A stretch of 64,000 nucleotides of DNA from Cryptomeria japonica. Lineage: Eukaryota > Streptophyta > Pinopsida > Cupressales > Cupressaceae. A model generated the notes under the pieces. It was not told where the DNA came from. It was given only the letters and a program-made list of their open reading frames with translations, and made no database searches. Shown here one piece after another: positions 21,780 through 32,499 of the stretch. Where the stretch lies: contig NC_081408.1 of assembly GCF_030272615.1 (NCBI RefSeq), positions 406,111,389-406,175,388 of the forward strand. Direction: 5' to 3'. The stretch's first letter is position 1; every line of letters begins with the position of its first letter. The translations under genes were made by a program, and so were the position numbers.

Positions 21780-22475
21780 GTTGTTGATCAATTTTTTATT
21801 TTTTATTTTTATTTTTACTTCGGCAATTTGCTCTAGTTTCATAAAGACATTTGTGACTGCATCTTGTCTACATGTAATTGCATCGTATAGAGGTGTCTAT
21901 TTCCAGTCATCTTGAACGTCTACTTCAGCTCCCTTCTCAAAAGCAAATTAAACGTATTTGTGTGACCCTGCCGAGAAAAAGGGATGAAGAGGAGTCTCTC
22001 TATCTTCATATTTGTTTGGAGTATTTTATCAACTGTTTTCCTCCATCGCACTCCTCCAACAAAAAGTCCTACAACTTTTATAACAGATACACCTTACAAC
22101 ATCTAGGGTTGTCAATGCATTATCTATTAATTAGACTGATCCAACCCGAGCTCCACAATCTAATAAACTCATTACTGCCAATATAACATGTCTTGCCTTC
22201 TTTTCCAACCGACTAGGAGCATGGCTACCGGCTACAATGATTAGAAGTTTGTTTAGAAGATCATAATTTCCAATCTGGTTGTTGCTCTTCCATATTGCAA
22301 TCCTTTGCAGTGTCTGCTTGGAACATGGAAGATCATCTCTCCCACATTTTGACGCTACATACTCTATCATCTTTGTAGCACAACTGTATCCGTAACTGTG
22401 TTCATGGGGTGTGTGTACTATGTCATCGCCTCTGCAAAAATAGCAGTCGTTGTTGTCTGATAATAACAAGGTACT
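21780..22475 (-). pseudogene. Ankyrin-repeat-like protein fragment (captured)
   Basis: The minus frame 22469-22131 (112 codons) contains a Cys-rich start and segments such as LLNKLLIIVAGSHAPSRL. Further on, after stops and a frame change, the words EKGAEVDVQDDW, TPLYDAIT near 21900 form a clear ankyrin-repeat signature. Ankyrin repeats mediate protein contacts. The fragment lies just downstream of the primer site of the nested minus-strand element, where gag would normally be, and is in the element's sense orientation. Several stops show that it is not functional. Confidence 0.6.
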
Positions 22476-22898
22476 GCGAACAGGTGTTCATCCAGAGTGC
22501 ACTGGTTACTCCTGTGATCTTATGGACATTTAGAGATACATATCCGCCATCAAACTTTGACTTGCAACCTTCCTTATTGCCTTGTTTAATTCACATAGAA
22601 TCACTCCCTCGTGATCCCACAAAGAACTTGGCTCTTAATGTGCAAACTGCAGTTGATTCCCTGAGAGTAGTGTCGATCTCCTTTAATATCCAAATTGCAA
22701 TAGAATAGGCAATCGGGATATCCAAATCACCACGCTCAAAGAAGTTCCAACCTAGACAAGGAGTTGTCTGATTGTTTCAACAAATCTGATAGGATCTTCA
22801 AATCTAATGACGCTACCCATTAGAAGAATTTTGATGTTGAATATATGCTTGTTTGAATTTTCCACAAAATTGAACAGCCTCAGGTTCGATTTAACCTG

Positions 22899-22910
22899 GC
22901 TCTGATACCA
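22899..22910 (-). other. Primer binding site, initiator tRNA-Met type
   Basis: Minus-strand TGGTATCAGAGC begins immediately after the LTR end ...TCTCAACA. It is the standard primer site of many copia elements. Confidence 0.85.
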
Positions 22911-23045
22911 TGTTGAGACATGGACCAGCTAGGACTCGAACCTAGGACCTTCCATACGCTGCTGGAGTGCTCTACCACTGAGCTACTGGCCCCTCTTGGA
23001 TCAATCCATCGTCGGTCTGGGTGTGGCTTATTTCCAACACCAACA
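22911..23045 (-). repeat. Short (135 bp) 5' LTR containing a tRNA-like sequence
   Basis: Minus-strand TGTTGGTGTTGG...TGTCTCAACA, bounded outside by the CACTC duplication and inside by the primer site. Most of its length is the tRNA-like sequence at 22921-22992. The length is in the range of TRIM-type elements. Confidence 0.65.
22921..22992 (-). tRNA. tRNA-like sequence with intact A and B boxes, inside an LTR
   Basis: On the minus strand 72 nt fold as a cloverleaf. The acceptor GGGCCAG pairs with CTGGTCC (one G-U). The D arm is GCTC-AGTGGTA-GAGC. The T arm is CTAGG-TTCGAGT-CCTAG. The discriminator base is A. The A box (TAGCTCAGTGG) and B box (GGTTCGAGTCC) fit the Pol III consensus. The anticodon arm is irregular: stem CTCCA/TGGAA has one mismatch, the loop is eight bases, and U33 is missing, so no amino acid can be assigned. 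No CCA is encoded and no T-run terminator follows at once. I read it as tRNA-derived rather than a working tRNA gene. Confidence 0.6.
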
Positions 23046-23519
23046 CACTCTGCTGCGGCGGAGATCCTCCCAGGATCTACAAAGTGTTAATGATCAAGAA
23101 TACCAGAATCAATCCAACCTAAGGTTGGGTAACACAGAAACCTGAAACCACGATTTTGAGGAAAAATCGGCAAACCCTCCAAAACTGAAGTTACAAATCA
23201 TCATTTTTGTGGGAAAAAAACGGTAAAAAACCCTAAACAAGACCAAAAACCCTGAAACGATTTTTAAGGAAAAAATTGAACAAAACCCTAAAATGTCGCG
23301 CGGCAAAACCCCAAACATCACGCGGTAAAACACTAGACATCACGTGGTAAAACATCAAGCATCACAAAGCAAAACACTAGAAATCACGTGGTAAAACAAC
23401 AATCCCTGATTTTTTAGGAAAAATCAAGCAAAAACCCTCCCATGAGTTTTTGTGAAGAAAATCAGAAAACCCATCTGATGACAAAATCAAAAAGCTAGAA
23501 GGCCGACTCCTTCTCTTAA

Positions 23520-24313
23520 AAATACTCTACAACATGAGCCTGCACTTGCTCCTGAAACCCTCAATGGTTCGACTTCTGATCAGCCAACCTCTTTCTGCAG
23601 AATTTTTGGATATGCCCATGTCCACCACAATAGTGACACGTGAAGTTCTTTGTGAACCCTTCCTCAAAGTTGCCTTGTCCAATCTACTGAGTGGACTCAT
23701 CTTTGCCCTTGTCCTTGGCAGTAAACGCTTGTTCCGCACTGACACTGTTACTACCAAACTGCTACTTCCATCTATCTTGTTGTAAAAGTTTAGTGCAGAG
23801 ATTAGGAAACTTCAAATCAACACTAGTAGAAGAGATATTGAGCGTGTCAATGAAATGCTCGTAAGATCGAGGTAGGCTTTTCAGCATGACCACTACCATA
23901 TCCTCTTCCTCCATGGTGCGGCCAATAGCATTCAACTGGTCACGGATCTCTTTGATCTTCGTAAGAAGTGCCTAGATAGATATCTTTTCATCCATCATGA
24001 TTGAAAATAGCATACTCTTCAAAAAGAAAGCTCGGCTCTTGTCGGATGTTTCATGAAGATCCTTCAAGAGATCCTAGATCTCTTTCGTCGTTTTACCTAA
24101 TAGCTTGATGAGCATGACAGCCTCTCGAGTGCGCTCATCAAATTTATCCTGGTTTGGACCTGCTGTTGTAGGTCGAGTAGCCTTGGTCAAAACAATCTGA
24201 TCAAGGCAACAGTGCTCAAAAATCGTAAGCATGTGTCGTTTCCCGGTGTTGTAGTTGCGGCCGTTGAACTTCTGACTATGTTCCAACATGATGTTGGTCA
24301 AAGATGCCATCAC
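23520..24313 (-). pseudogene. Copia Gag (UBN2-type) with CCHC knuckle
   Basis: On the minus strand the ATG at 24313 opens a copia Gag reading: the FNGRNYNT segment near the start, the KATRPTTAGPNQDKFDER segment, then the SYEHFIDTLN segment near 23870, and a CX2CX4HX4C zinc knuckle (CHYCGGHGHIQKFC) near 23620. Several stops occur (the first near 24074, where about a dozen residues also appear to be missing). The usual Trp of the NYxxW motif is Gly. No protease, integrase or RT follows. Gag would package RNA; such elements are mobilised by the enzymes of autonomous relatives. Confidence 0.8.
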
Positions 24314-24823
24314 GAAAACCGAGGTTGAACGTGGTCAACCTAGTGAAGGCACGAGACAGAAGAATCTGATTTAAAAATCAAAGTAGAAGTAGCTGCAAAA
24401 ATTATCTGAAATCCTGGAGCGAAATTCAAGGAACAAATCCCGATGCACAAATTTCGAGGTTTGCTGAAAACCCCAGAAATTAAATTTCCTATAGATTTGA
24501 ACCTTAAAATTTTTCAAAAAAAAATCAGAAAAAAATAATATTCTACAAAAAATAATAGCGGTAAAAAAAACTTGGACTTCGAAAAAAAAACTTGGCGAAA
24601 AAAATAGGGCACAAGTAGAAAGTCGAGGCGTAGGCAGAATATATAGACCCACACAAAAAAATCGGGCGCAAAAAAATTGAGCCATCGCAAGTAAAATAAA
24701 ACAATGAAATCACGGGCAGAAAAAAACACGCCGCTCAGCAAAAACCTCGCCAAACAAAACGTGCAGAGAAAATCACGACACCAACAAGAAAATCGCGATC
24801 TTAATGCAAGAAAATCGCGAGAT

Positions 24824-24977
24824 AATCGCGGAAAAAAAAATGGCCCCGCCGAAAAACCCTAGCACAAAGTAGTTGAACTCAAAAATCCGTCGTGCAGAAA
24901 AATCGCGGAAAAAAAAATGGCCCCACCGAAAAACACTAGCACAAAGTCGCTGAACTCAGAAATCCGTCATGCAGAAA
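24824..24977. repeat. 77-bp tandem duplication in the copia leader
   Basis: The segment beginning AATCGCGGAAAAAAAAATGG at 24824 is repeated from 24901. It lies in the untranslated leader between LTR and gag of the gag-only copia element. A and CG-rich words in it create long but meaningless minus-strand ORFs. Confidence 0.8.
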
Positions 24978-25265
24978 AATTGCGATTTTTAGAGTCGCAA
25001 AAATCGCGATTTTGACAGGCGTGGAAACCTCTGTAAAAAAAACACGAACCTTGCAAATAAAAATTCCGAATCCTCCAGAAATCCACGAATCCCTAGCCAG
25101 AAATCTCATAACCAGCACAAAAAATTCAGTGCCCAGAAAATAAAACAATTTTTTTTCAGCAAACCCTAAAAAATACACCCAGGAAAAAAACTTTGGAAAA
25201 TTTCACTATAAAAAATCACTATGATTTTTTTCTAGAATTATAAATTCTCCAAAAAATTTATCCAT

Positions 25266-25277
25266 GCTCTAATACCA
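25266..25277 (-). other. Primer binding site, initiator tRNA-Met type
   Basis: Minus-strand TGGTATTAGAGC directly follows the LTR end. One base differs from the usual TGGTATCAGAGC complement of initiator tRNA-Met. Confidence 0.8.
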
Positions 25278-25537
25278 TGAAAAATTATTGCTCAAAAAAT
25301 CAGATTATCTATTCAACAATATACAACCGGATATAAAGAGTTTACAAGACGACGTTCTAAATTAAGAACTAGTCGTTAAAGTGAAAACTAAAAAACTAAA
25401 AAGCTTAAAAAGCTAACTATGAGTCTTTAATAAAGAAGCAATAGTTTCACTTAATGAACTAAAAAAGCTAAAAAGCTAAATGACCATTAATAAATACCTA
25501 AATAAAGCTAATTAAAATATAATTAAATATTCTAATA
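25278..25537 (-). repeat. 5' LTR of the gag-only copia element
   Basis: A 260-bp LTR whose last 207 bp (in window order) match 17831-18037. The primer site on its left side fixes the 25278 boundary. The right boundary is where similarity to the left copy stops. Confidence 0.8.
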
Positions 25538-26360
25538 CTATTTGGCCTCCCGAGCTCATATGAAATTAATTAAGTTGCATTGCATAGAAAGGATATGTAG
25601 AGTACTGCTGTAGTAATTTACTGAATCAATGCAACACCATTAACTTGCTTTGAACATACTATTTTTTGTATTATAGTTTCAGATTTGCAATGCTCACACA
25701 ATGTTATAAAAACAATTTTCTCTAATGAAGAGAAAGAAGTTTATATTGCTATTCTGAAACCTTCAAACAGAGACATTTAATTACAGTCTGACCAGAATAA
25801 TTCAGTAATAAAGACTAATTTTCTGTAGCTGTTTGCCCAGAACTCAACATCCTCTCCAAGACTCCAATATTTCAATTTTCTGTGCTGCCTCTCGTGTCAC
25901 AAACTAAATAGTTACTGCTGTGTCCTTAATCTAGGATATTTATCAGCTGAATCACCCTAATTTACCTAAAGATCAAACTGGAATGCAGGGAACACACACT
26001 TAATGTTTGATGCTCAGCTAAGGCTTTATAGGACCAACAAGGAACTGATTTCTTTTCTCTTTTCAGTGCTGAAGCTTGGAAAGTCCACAACCAAGAAACT
26101 CCCAAGTCACACACCCTAGCTTTCACCAAGGGCTCATGCCAAAAATTACAATGCCAAAAATAAATCAAGCAATCTAGTGGCCAGACAAATACTTGAATCT
26201 CCAACGCCCAAAAAGACTCACAACTATGGATGCTTCAAAATACCAAAGGAAAAGCTCAGCATAGGCATCCAACTAAATGCACTGGAAGAAACCATACAAA
26301 AGTCTCCAACTAAATGCACTGTGAGATACCTAAACAATATCTCCAACAAGTCCCAACTAG
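25538..26360. other. Intronic sequence, no gene seen
   Basis: AT-rich sequence to the right of the gag-only copia element. The end of this stretch (about 26310-26365) is the inverted counterpart of 38090-38150, so a dispersed LTR family starts here. Confidence 0.5.
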
Positions 26361-28500
26361 GGTAGATCTTCCACCACCAAAACTAATTTCCAAAAAATGG
26401 TTTTCATCCTCCAAAGGTTGAGATGAACCATCTCCAGAACCACATAGGGTTTACTCTATCAAAGAGCAAAAAACTAAATAATCTTCAAAATGTTGCAAAT
26501 GAGCTCCAAAATACCTTTTTATAACACTTCAAAAGTCCAATGCCCTAATTAGGGTTGTGCAAACTTTTCAATATAACTTTATCAACTCCTTATGTCTTCC
26601 TATGTTTGCCACCCACATCTAAAAAGCAGTTTATTAAATGATTCAAAACTTTACAACTCCCTATGCGCCACTATAAAGTTAGTTTATTAAATTTAAATAA
26701 CGTTTAGTTAAATATACAATTTAACTTTAATGCTTTAACATTATTTAAATAAAACCTCAAAACACCATAATGTTGATGGTGTTTTTATGCACTATGCAAC
26801 ACAAAATAAAATATTAAGTATTCTATCCTCTCTTGAACAAAATCCTCCCAAGTGCTAAACTATGTGATCAAATGGGATTACTCCAAGGTTCTAAATGTCA
26901 AGTCTTGACGTGCTCTTGAATAGACTCGTGTGTTTGATGTGATATTGCTGGAATCACAAGGGGACTTACGTTGAATCTTGAATGCTTGAACGTTTGAATG
27001 CTGTTGGAATGTAAAACTATCTTGACTTAAAAAATATAGCAAAAGAGTAAGGGTTGAGAGAGTTAATCTAATCCTAAGAATGCAAGAGCAATGGACAATA
27101 TTTGGTAAAACTCAACTAGCGATGGAATGTAAGCTTATGATGTTCAAATCACTACCACAAGCATAGACACCGTCAAGACGATGCATATCAATGAATAAGT
27201 AGCAATTGAAGTTAAGCTATGCTAAGATGGATCTAGTTGACTATACAAGGCACTTTACAATCAGCAAAGTGTTAGTAGTATGGATGTACGAATTTCACCA
27301 TTTGATCATGCACAAAGTTCTTCCATTCATCTAAACAACATGAAAATTAAATGAGAAGTAAAGACCATGCAAATTGTTGAATCAACACACAAATTTCACC
27401 ATATCTTCAATGAAATTAATATGTTGCTTACAACAAAGTCTTGGCAACAATCTGTGTCTTCTCCTCCTACTCTATTCTAACCATCTACTATTGAACTATT
27501 TGCTATTGTTGAACTATTAACCTTTACAAATGAAGTGGAGCCTTATATAGTGCTTTCATTACAATGAGTGGCTAGGATCAAATCGACATCAATGGCCAAG
27601 ATTGAAAGATAGAAACCCTAATTAGGGTTTGCTACACCCATTACAAAGCATTTAATGCTTGACCAATGATAAAATTACATTTTGTGGAACACATGTCCTT
27701 CCTTGAATATTTGACCAAGAGATGATGAGGGTAGGTATCTCGAATTTTGTGCTCCCATGTGGTAGTTATCTGCCTCGTTGGTTCAATTGGGTGCATTGAA
27801 TCTAGACACCTTATCTTGGACTAATGTGTTTGGATAAGTGATGACTAGGCGCCACCTTCGCTAGCTCATTGTAACTCAGCACAAATGTAGGTGATTAAGG
27901 CATATCTCTTGATACTCAACATTTCCAAGCTCAATCATGAATGAGACGCAGGTAGGAGATATTTCCAAATTGCATCATCTTCTAACTTTGATTAACTCTT
28001 CTAAAACTATCTCCTGTCTTGATCACCTCCACCCTGCAGCTTCCATCTTGCTATACTGGCAATGATTCTTGGATTTCCGAAGGAAATTCAAGATTATGCA
28101 AAATTTCTTCCTTGAGTGCTTGATATTCCTTATACAATGTTATCTTCTTCATGTGGTGGAAATCCTTCATACCAAGCCTGGAGTTTTCTTATGCTCTCAT
28201 TGATCTCTTCTTTTTGCCTTGTAGTGCTATGTGTTTAATGATGCTATCCTTGTGTTGCCCTTGCTACTTGCCCGTCCTCTATGCCTTGAATTGCCCACTT
28301 GCATGTGAGTGATGTTCCTTCCACGCCTTGAAGTCTTGACCTTCTTCACATTCATTTGCATGTTCATCCCCTTTGCATCAAACATGGAAACAAACATAAT
28401 TTGAATCAAAACATTGTAAAAAGTACTTAATCAAGCTTCTCACTACCTTTTCTAAATCTGGAAATGAATTTTCTAATCATGGAAACATCTGATTTTAAGT
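26360..28500 (-). mobile_element. Minus-strand LTR-like sequence with TATA box
   Basis: Sequence at 26360-26790 is similar, in inverted orientation, to 37710-38150. A strong minus-strand TATA box (CTATATAAGG, 27541-27550) is followed in minus sense by a plausible transcribed leader, as in an LTR U3-R junction. Two families may be joined here. No coding sequence is seen and ends were not determined. Confidence 0.4.
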
Positions 28501-28879
28501 CTGATTTCCCTTCTTTTGACCTAATCTCATCAATTTGAGTCTGATTTTGTGTCTCAGGCCTGGTTTATGTCTGATTTCTCACTTTTATATGTCTGATTGG
28601 ATAGGTTTCAAGTCTGAGACATACCTGATCTGCATTGGTTTCAGGTGGCAAAGGAACTTCGTGGATCTCATAGGGCAAAGGAAGTGATATCAGCTTGGTC
28701 AAGGTTTTGCTAGGTCATTGACAATGCTAGGAGTATGAGTATAAACTGTTCATTTAGCACTTCAAGGACCTTCTACTCATTCTCAGCAACCTCACTGACC
28801 TTAAGACAACAATAACATCCAAAACTGTAAGCAATTTCTTCAACCAGCATTCAACTCATCAAAACAGGAACATATCCTG

Positions 28880-29059
28880 GCTGATTGGACTTTTAGGGAG
28901 GCATTGACAATGATGGCAAGGACACCCCCCAATGATTTGACACTATCAAATGTGAGTTTTGTACCTTGTAAAACGTGCCTTGGAGACAAAAATGACACTT
29001 TTTAGGCAAAAAATTGTAGGGGTCGTCACATATTTTAGAATCCAAAAATGAGGACAACA
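28880..29059 (-). repeat. Inverted copy of the end of the very long LTR at 48703
   Basis: The minus strand from 29059 downwards begins TGTTGTCCTCATTTTTGGAT and continues with TGTGACGACCCCTACAA. It matches 48703 onward for about 170 bp, then diverges. It marks an LTR fragment of the same family. Confidence 0.75.
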
Positions 29060-29233
29060 AAAGAAAACTCAACCGAAAGTGATTTTCAACACACTAAAAA
29101 GAAAACTCAACACATCCACAAGTGCTAGTAAGGACCAAGTGCATACTTAAGAAATTGATGTCTCCTCTAGTGAACCCTTGAAGCCTAACCATGAAAGCTT
29201 CAACAACATTGGAGTATGGAACAAATGTTGTCC

Positions 29234-31692
29234 TCAATTCCAACTCCCAAAATGGACTAGTATGAGAGGGTTATTATTATTCAACCCAAGGAAAAGGTTA
29301 TCAAGCATGCAATCACCACATTCTGGTCCTTCTTTCTCCCCTACTTCATGAGTAACAAGTCTGAAATCTTCACTCCTTGTTGTTGTAATGAAACCTTGGA
29401 CGGCTACTAAACTGTGTTTAGACAACATCTTGATGCCAAAGATGTTGAAATCATCCTGATTCAACACTTCCCGAGTAGAGTCTTCATCCTCAACACCACT
29501 TATGCATTCAATATCAAGCAGCCTCGGAAGATTACTATTCACAAAACGTGGCGCATCCTCATGGTTTGACATCACATCATTCATACACTGGAAACCATAC
29601 TCAATCTCATGTTCGACCACTTTACCACATGTTTTATCATCCATCACGAAGAGAGGGTTTTCATAACTTTCCTCAATACCCACTGCAAAGAGAGGGTTAT
29701 CAAGAACTTGGAAGCCATTCCTTTCCTCTTGCTCACTTCAATGTTGCTGATCCGAATCTGCACATGCAACTTTTGTTTTTCTTGTGAAGTTCTCAAGATC
29801 AAACTCTTCTCAAAGACTATCAAGCTGACCAATTGTTTGCTCGATTTCTTCAGCTCTTCGTGCATTCTCTTGCTCCCTAAAAAGTTTGAAATCAGCAAAC
29901 TGATCTTCTACCTCCATTAGAACCAACTGAGTATTTTCTAACATGTCCTTTGTTGACTCAAGCTTAAGAGTAAGCTCTTCAACTTTCCTCTCTTTTCCTT
30001 GGAAAGCACTAAGGATCTTCTTTGCAAATTCGATGGCATAATCACAATCTATGATCAATTGTATGCACTCTAATTTCAATGTCTCCAAAGAGTCTTTGAT
30101 TAGTTGCAGATTAGGGAGAGCAATTTCATCCTTGACTACTTTCGGTCTCTCTTCAATTTGAGCCTTCCAATAGAGTTCTTCTATCAAACTATGTGTACGG
30201 TCAAACCTAGATAGAACTTGCACCTCATTCTCAAAGGACCTCATGAATTTATCCTTCCACTCGTGAACATGCAAAGGTGGTGTATTGGTGATTGGCTGTA
30301 ACTGAAAATCAGAACTTTGTTTCTTGTCTTCTCTGACCTCAAAGCTAATCCAAGACTCCTTTTCTTCACCACCCACTAGCTGCAATTGCTCAATATCATA
30401 AAGAGGATCAAATTCTACTAAATCTTCAAGTTTTTGCTTACCACCAACTTCATGAATAGGTAAATCAGATTTGTATTTTAGAACCTCTTTAAACCTTCCA
30501 TCATCAAGAACCATATGGTCCTCTAGCTCTACAACACAATCTATTTGTTGAGCCTCATCGAGATCAAAGGGAAATTCATCCCACACGGTTTCCTCGTCGT
30601 CCTTACCTGCCTTCACACCTGGATCCCAAATGCTAAAAGGTCAATTACTTTGTTCAGTTAAAAGGTGCTCACCATAGCTCCGAGTATTATCCAAATCTAG
30701 TGGTCTACCATAAGGGTAACCAATTATTTCATAATGTGAACATAGATCAACAACAGGCTGAAAACCAAACTCCAACTTAGTTCTTGAATTTTCTCTTGGT
30801 TTCCACACATTGCTATTCTCACCAAGAGCAATGCTAGAACCAAGTGATGTTCCATCTTCCCACTCAAAAAGTGGATTGTCATATGTCTTTTCTATACCCA
30901 TCTCAAACAATGGGTTATCATTGGAAACCACAAATTGTATTTCCAAAGAAAGTGAACTGTTGCTATGATGAATACCAAAATTAGAATCTCTGTCATACCT
31001 TTCAGCAGTGATTCCATGGCTGCCCCAAGTCTCATGTACCTCCTCTTCAAAGCTTGTCTCATCATCATTATACTCAACAAATCCCAAGCTAAGGTTTGAT
31101 TCCTTGCCAAGATGAAGTGAAGGTGATGAAGAATTACTAGACTCAATTAGAGGAGAATCCAGTGAATTCATACCTCCTTGTGGCTGATCTATCATAGCTG
31201 GTTCTATAATCTCAATGACAGTATCTTTTTCAATCTTCATCTGCTCTTCCCTGGAAGTATATGAGTGCATTCAACACCGTCACTAGCTCCATAAGAAACA
31301 TTAAGGAACTCATCATGCACAACCTTATCTACTGGTTTTTCTTCTTCTTGAATGAAAAACTCATCAATGGTAGGTGCATGCATGTCATAGGAATCATCAT
31401 CAACATTCTCAAACTCCTCACTTGAATTTTTTCTTTTCTCTTCTCGATTAAACAACGTAAGAGCTATCATATGGTATTTTTTCTTTGCAAACTCACTCTC
31501 GTAGCATAATTTTGAATGGTGGTTCATGAAACAATTGAAAGGTAATTCTTCCTTAATAACTTGAGGAAGTGTATCATATTCCTCAAACGTGCCAAGAATT
31601 TCTTCTCTAATCTTCTGCTCATATGAACCCATTATTAAATTCTGAATTTCTACTGAAAGCACAGGATGGCAAGAATAACTGATTTCAATCAC
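29234..31692 (-). pseudogene. Minus-strand retroelement ORF of unknown family with NPLF repeats
   Basis: One minus-strand frame is open from 31270 to 29234 with only a few stops (at about 30641, 29810 and between). A frameshift links it to a further open piece, 31692-31237. The product of about 800 residues is acidic, with a helical coiled-coil part (about 30150-29820). A motif of the form DNPLF-x4-GIE-x2-Y-x-NPLF occurs twice (near 30900 and near 29690), so part of the protein is duplicated. I recognise no enzyme domain. An initiator-Met primer site (31740-31751) lies about 50 bases before the ORF on the same strand, so it occupies the gag position of an LTR element; pol is absent. It is in the same orientation as the PAS1-like gene. 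Confidence 0.55.
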
Positions 31693-31739
31693 TCATGGAG
31701 AAATTAATCAACTGAACTCACAGGCTGGCAGAAAAACCA

Positions 31740-31751
31740 GCTCTGATACCA
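31740..31751 (-). other. Primer binding site, initiator tRNA-Met type
   Basis: Minus-strand TGGTATCAGAGC follows, one base on, an LTR end whose plus-strand sequence is TGAAATGTCCCCC (31753 onward). The LTR itself must extend rightwards from 31753; its far end was not found. Confidence 0.75.
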
Positions 31752-32499
31752 CTGAAATGTCCCCCTTAGTTTTTTTCAATTTTTCAACACAATAATTTCA
31801 CCCATTAGCGTTAGCAAGATGAAATTCTGAGAGCAATACATATTGGCAGTTAGACCAGCCACTTCCACTTTTTCAGTGGGTCAAACGTTACAATCCAGAA
31901 GAAGTAGTTGTTAGTACTACTAATTACTAATTAGCTTTACAATAAAGAGCATGAGATTTTAGATTAAGAACATCATTGTCCATCGCTGCAAATGATAATA
32001 TAAGCACTCCCAAAACCAACACAGACCAACCACACCAAGAACACACTCCACACTATCAATTTTCAGATTCTGATATGCAAACCACATGCTGAAAAAACGC
32101 AAACCAGCAACCTAAAACTCACCAAAATGCTCACAACTTTGCCCACACTCAACGGAATGACCCCAAATCAAATGCAAACGAAAGCTAGAAGATAGGCGAT
32201 GAAGCTAGGACTGATAAAACGCATCAAACAGATCCCAAACTTTTTTGTACGCATCCCAAGGCAATTACAGTAGGGTACTGTTGTGAGGTATTCACACATC
32301 GGCCCATTGCAAATGGGGACCCCCACTTTTCGCTTTCTAGGGTTAGTCCTTTTGCTCAGTCCCAAGTTGTCTTAGAGTCTTTGCTATTAGTCTTTGCATT
32401 TAAGGGCTAGAGTTTCTTAAGTAGCCAGAAGGTTCGTCAAGTCAGGTGAAAGGACTAAGTCAAGAGTCTTTCTTAAGGACATGAGACCCATGTACCTTC

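Larger units (their letters stand above)
18121..23045 (-). mobile_element. Nested minus-strand LTR element carrying captured host-gene pieces
   Basis: The element starts TGTTGAGACA (18121) and ends CCAACA (23045), and is flanked by the exact 5-bp duplication CACTC (18116-18120 and 23046-23050). In minus-strand sense a 135-bp LTR lies at 22911-23045 and is followed by an initiator-Met primer site (22899-22910). At the other end a purine tract (CTAAGAGGGAG, 18820-18830) precedes an LTR of about 699 bp (18121-18819). The two LTRs share only their terminal 47 bp. The interior has no gag or pol. Instead it has ankyrin-like and importin-beta-like fragments, a 67-bp tandem repeat and hairpin-rich sequence. 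It inserted into the gag-only copia element between gag and its purine tract. Confidence 0.75.
17831..25537 (-). mobile_element. Gag-only Ty1/copia element (TR-GAG type), minus strand
   Basis: Bases 17831-18037 and 25331-25537 are near-identical 207-bp repeats. The right copy extends to 25278, where it ends in TGAAAAA on the plus strand and is followed by a tRNA-iMet-type primer site at 25266-25277 (minus-strand TGGTATTAGAGC). A purine tract (AAGGGAGGG on the minus strand, 18038-18046) abuts the left LTR. Between them the element's own sequence is only about 2.3 kb with a Gag ORF and no pol, because 18116-23050 belongs to a later insertion. This matches the TR-GAG class of non-autonomous elements. 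The left LTR is incomplete at its outer end, so no target duplication can be shown. Confidence 0.75.

Noticed and set aside
24371-25178. Minus-strand ORFs rich in Phe and Leu
   Set aside because: They lie in the A-rich leader of the gag-only copia element and include a 77-bp tandem duplication; no protein family fits.
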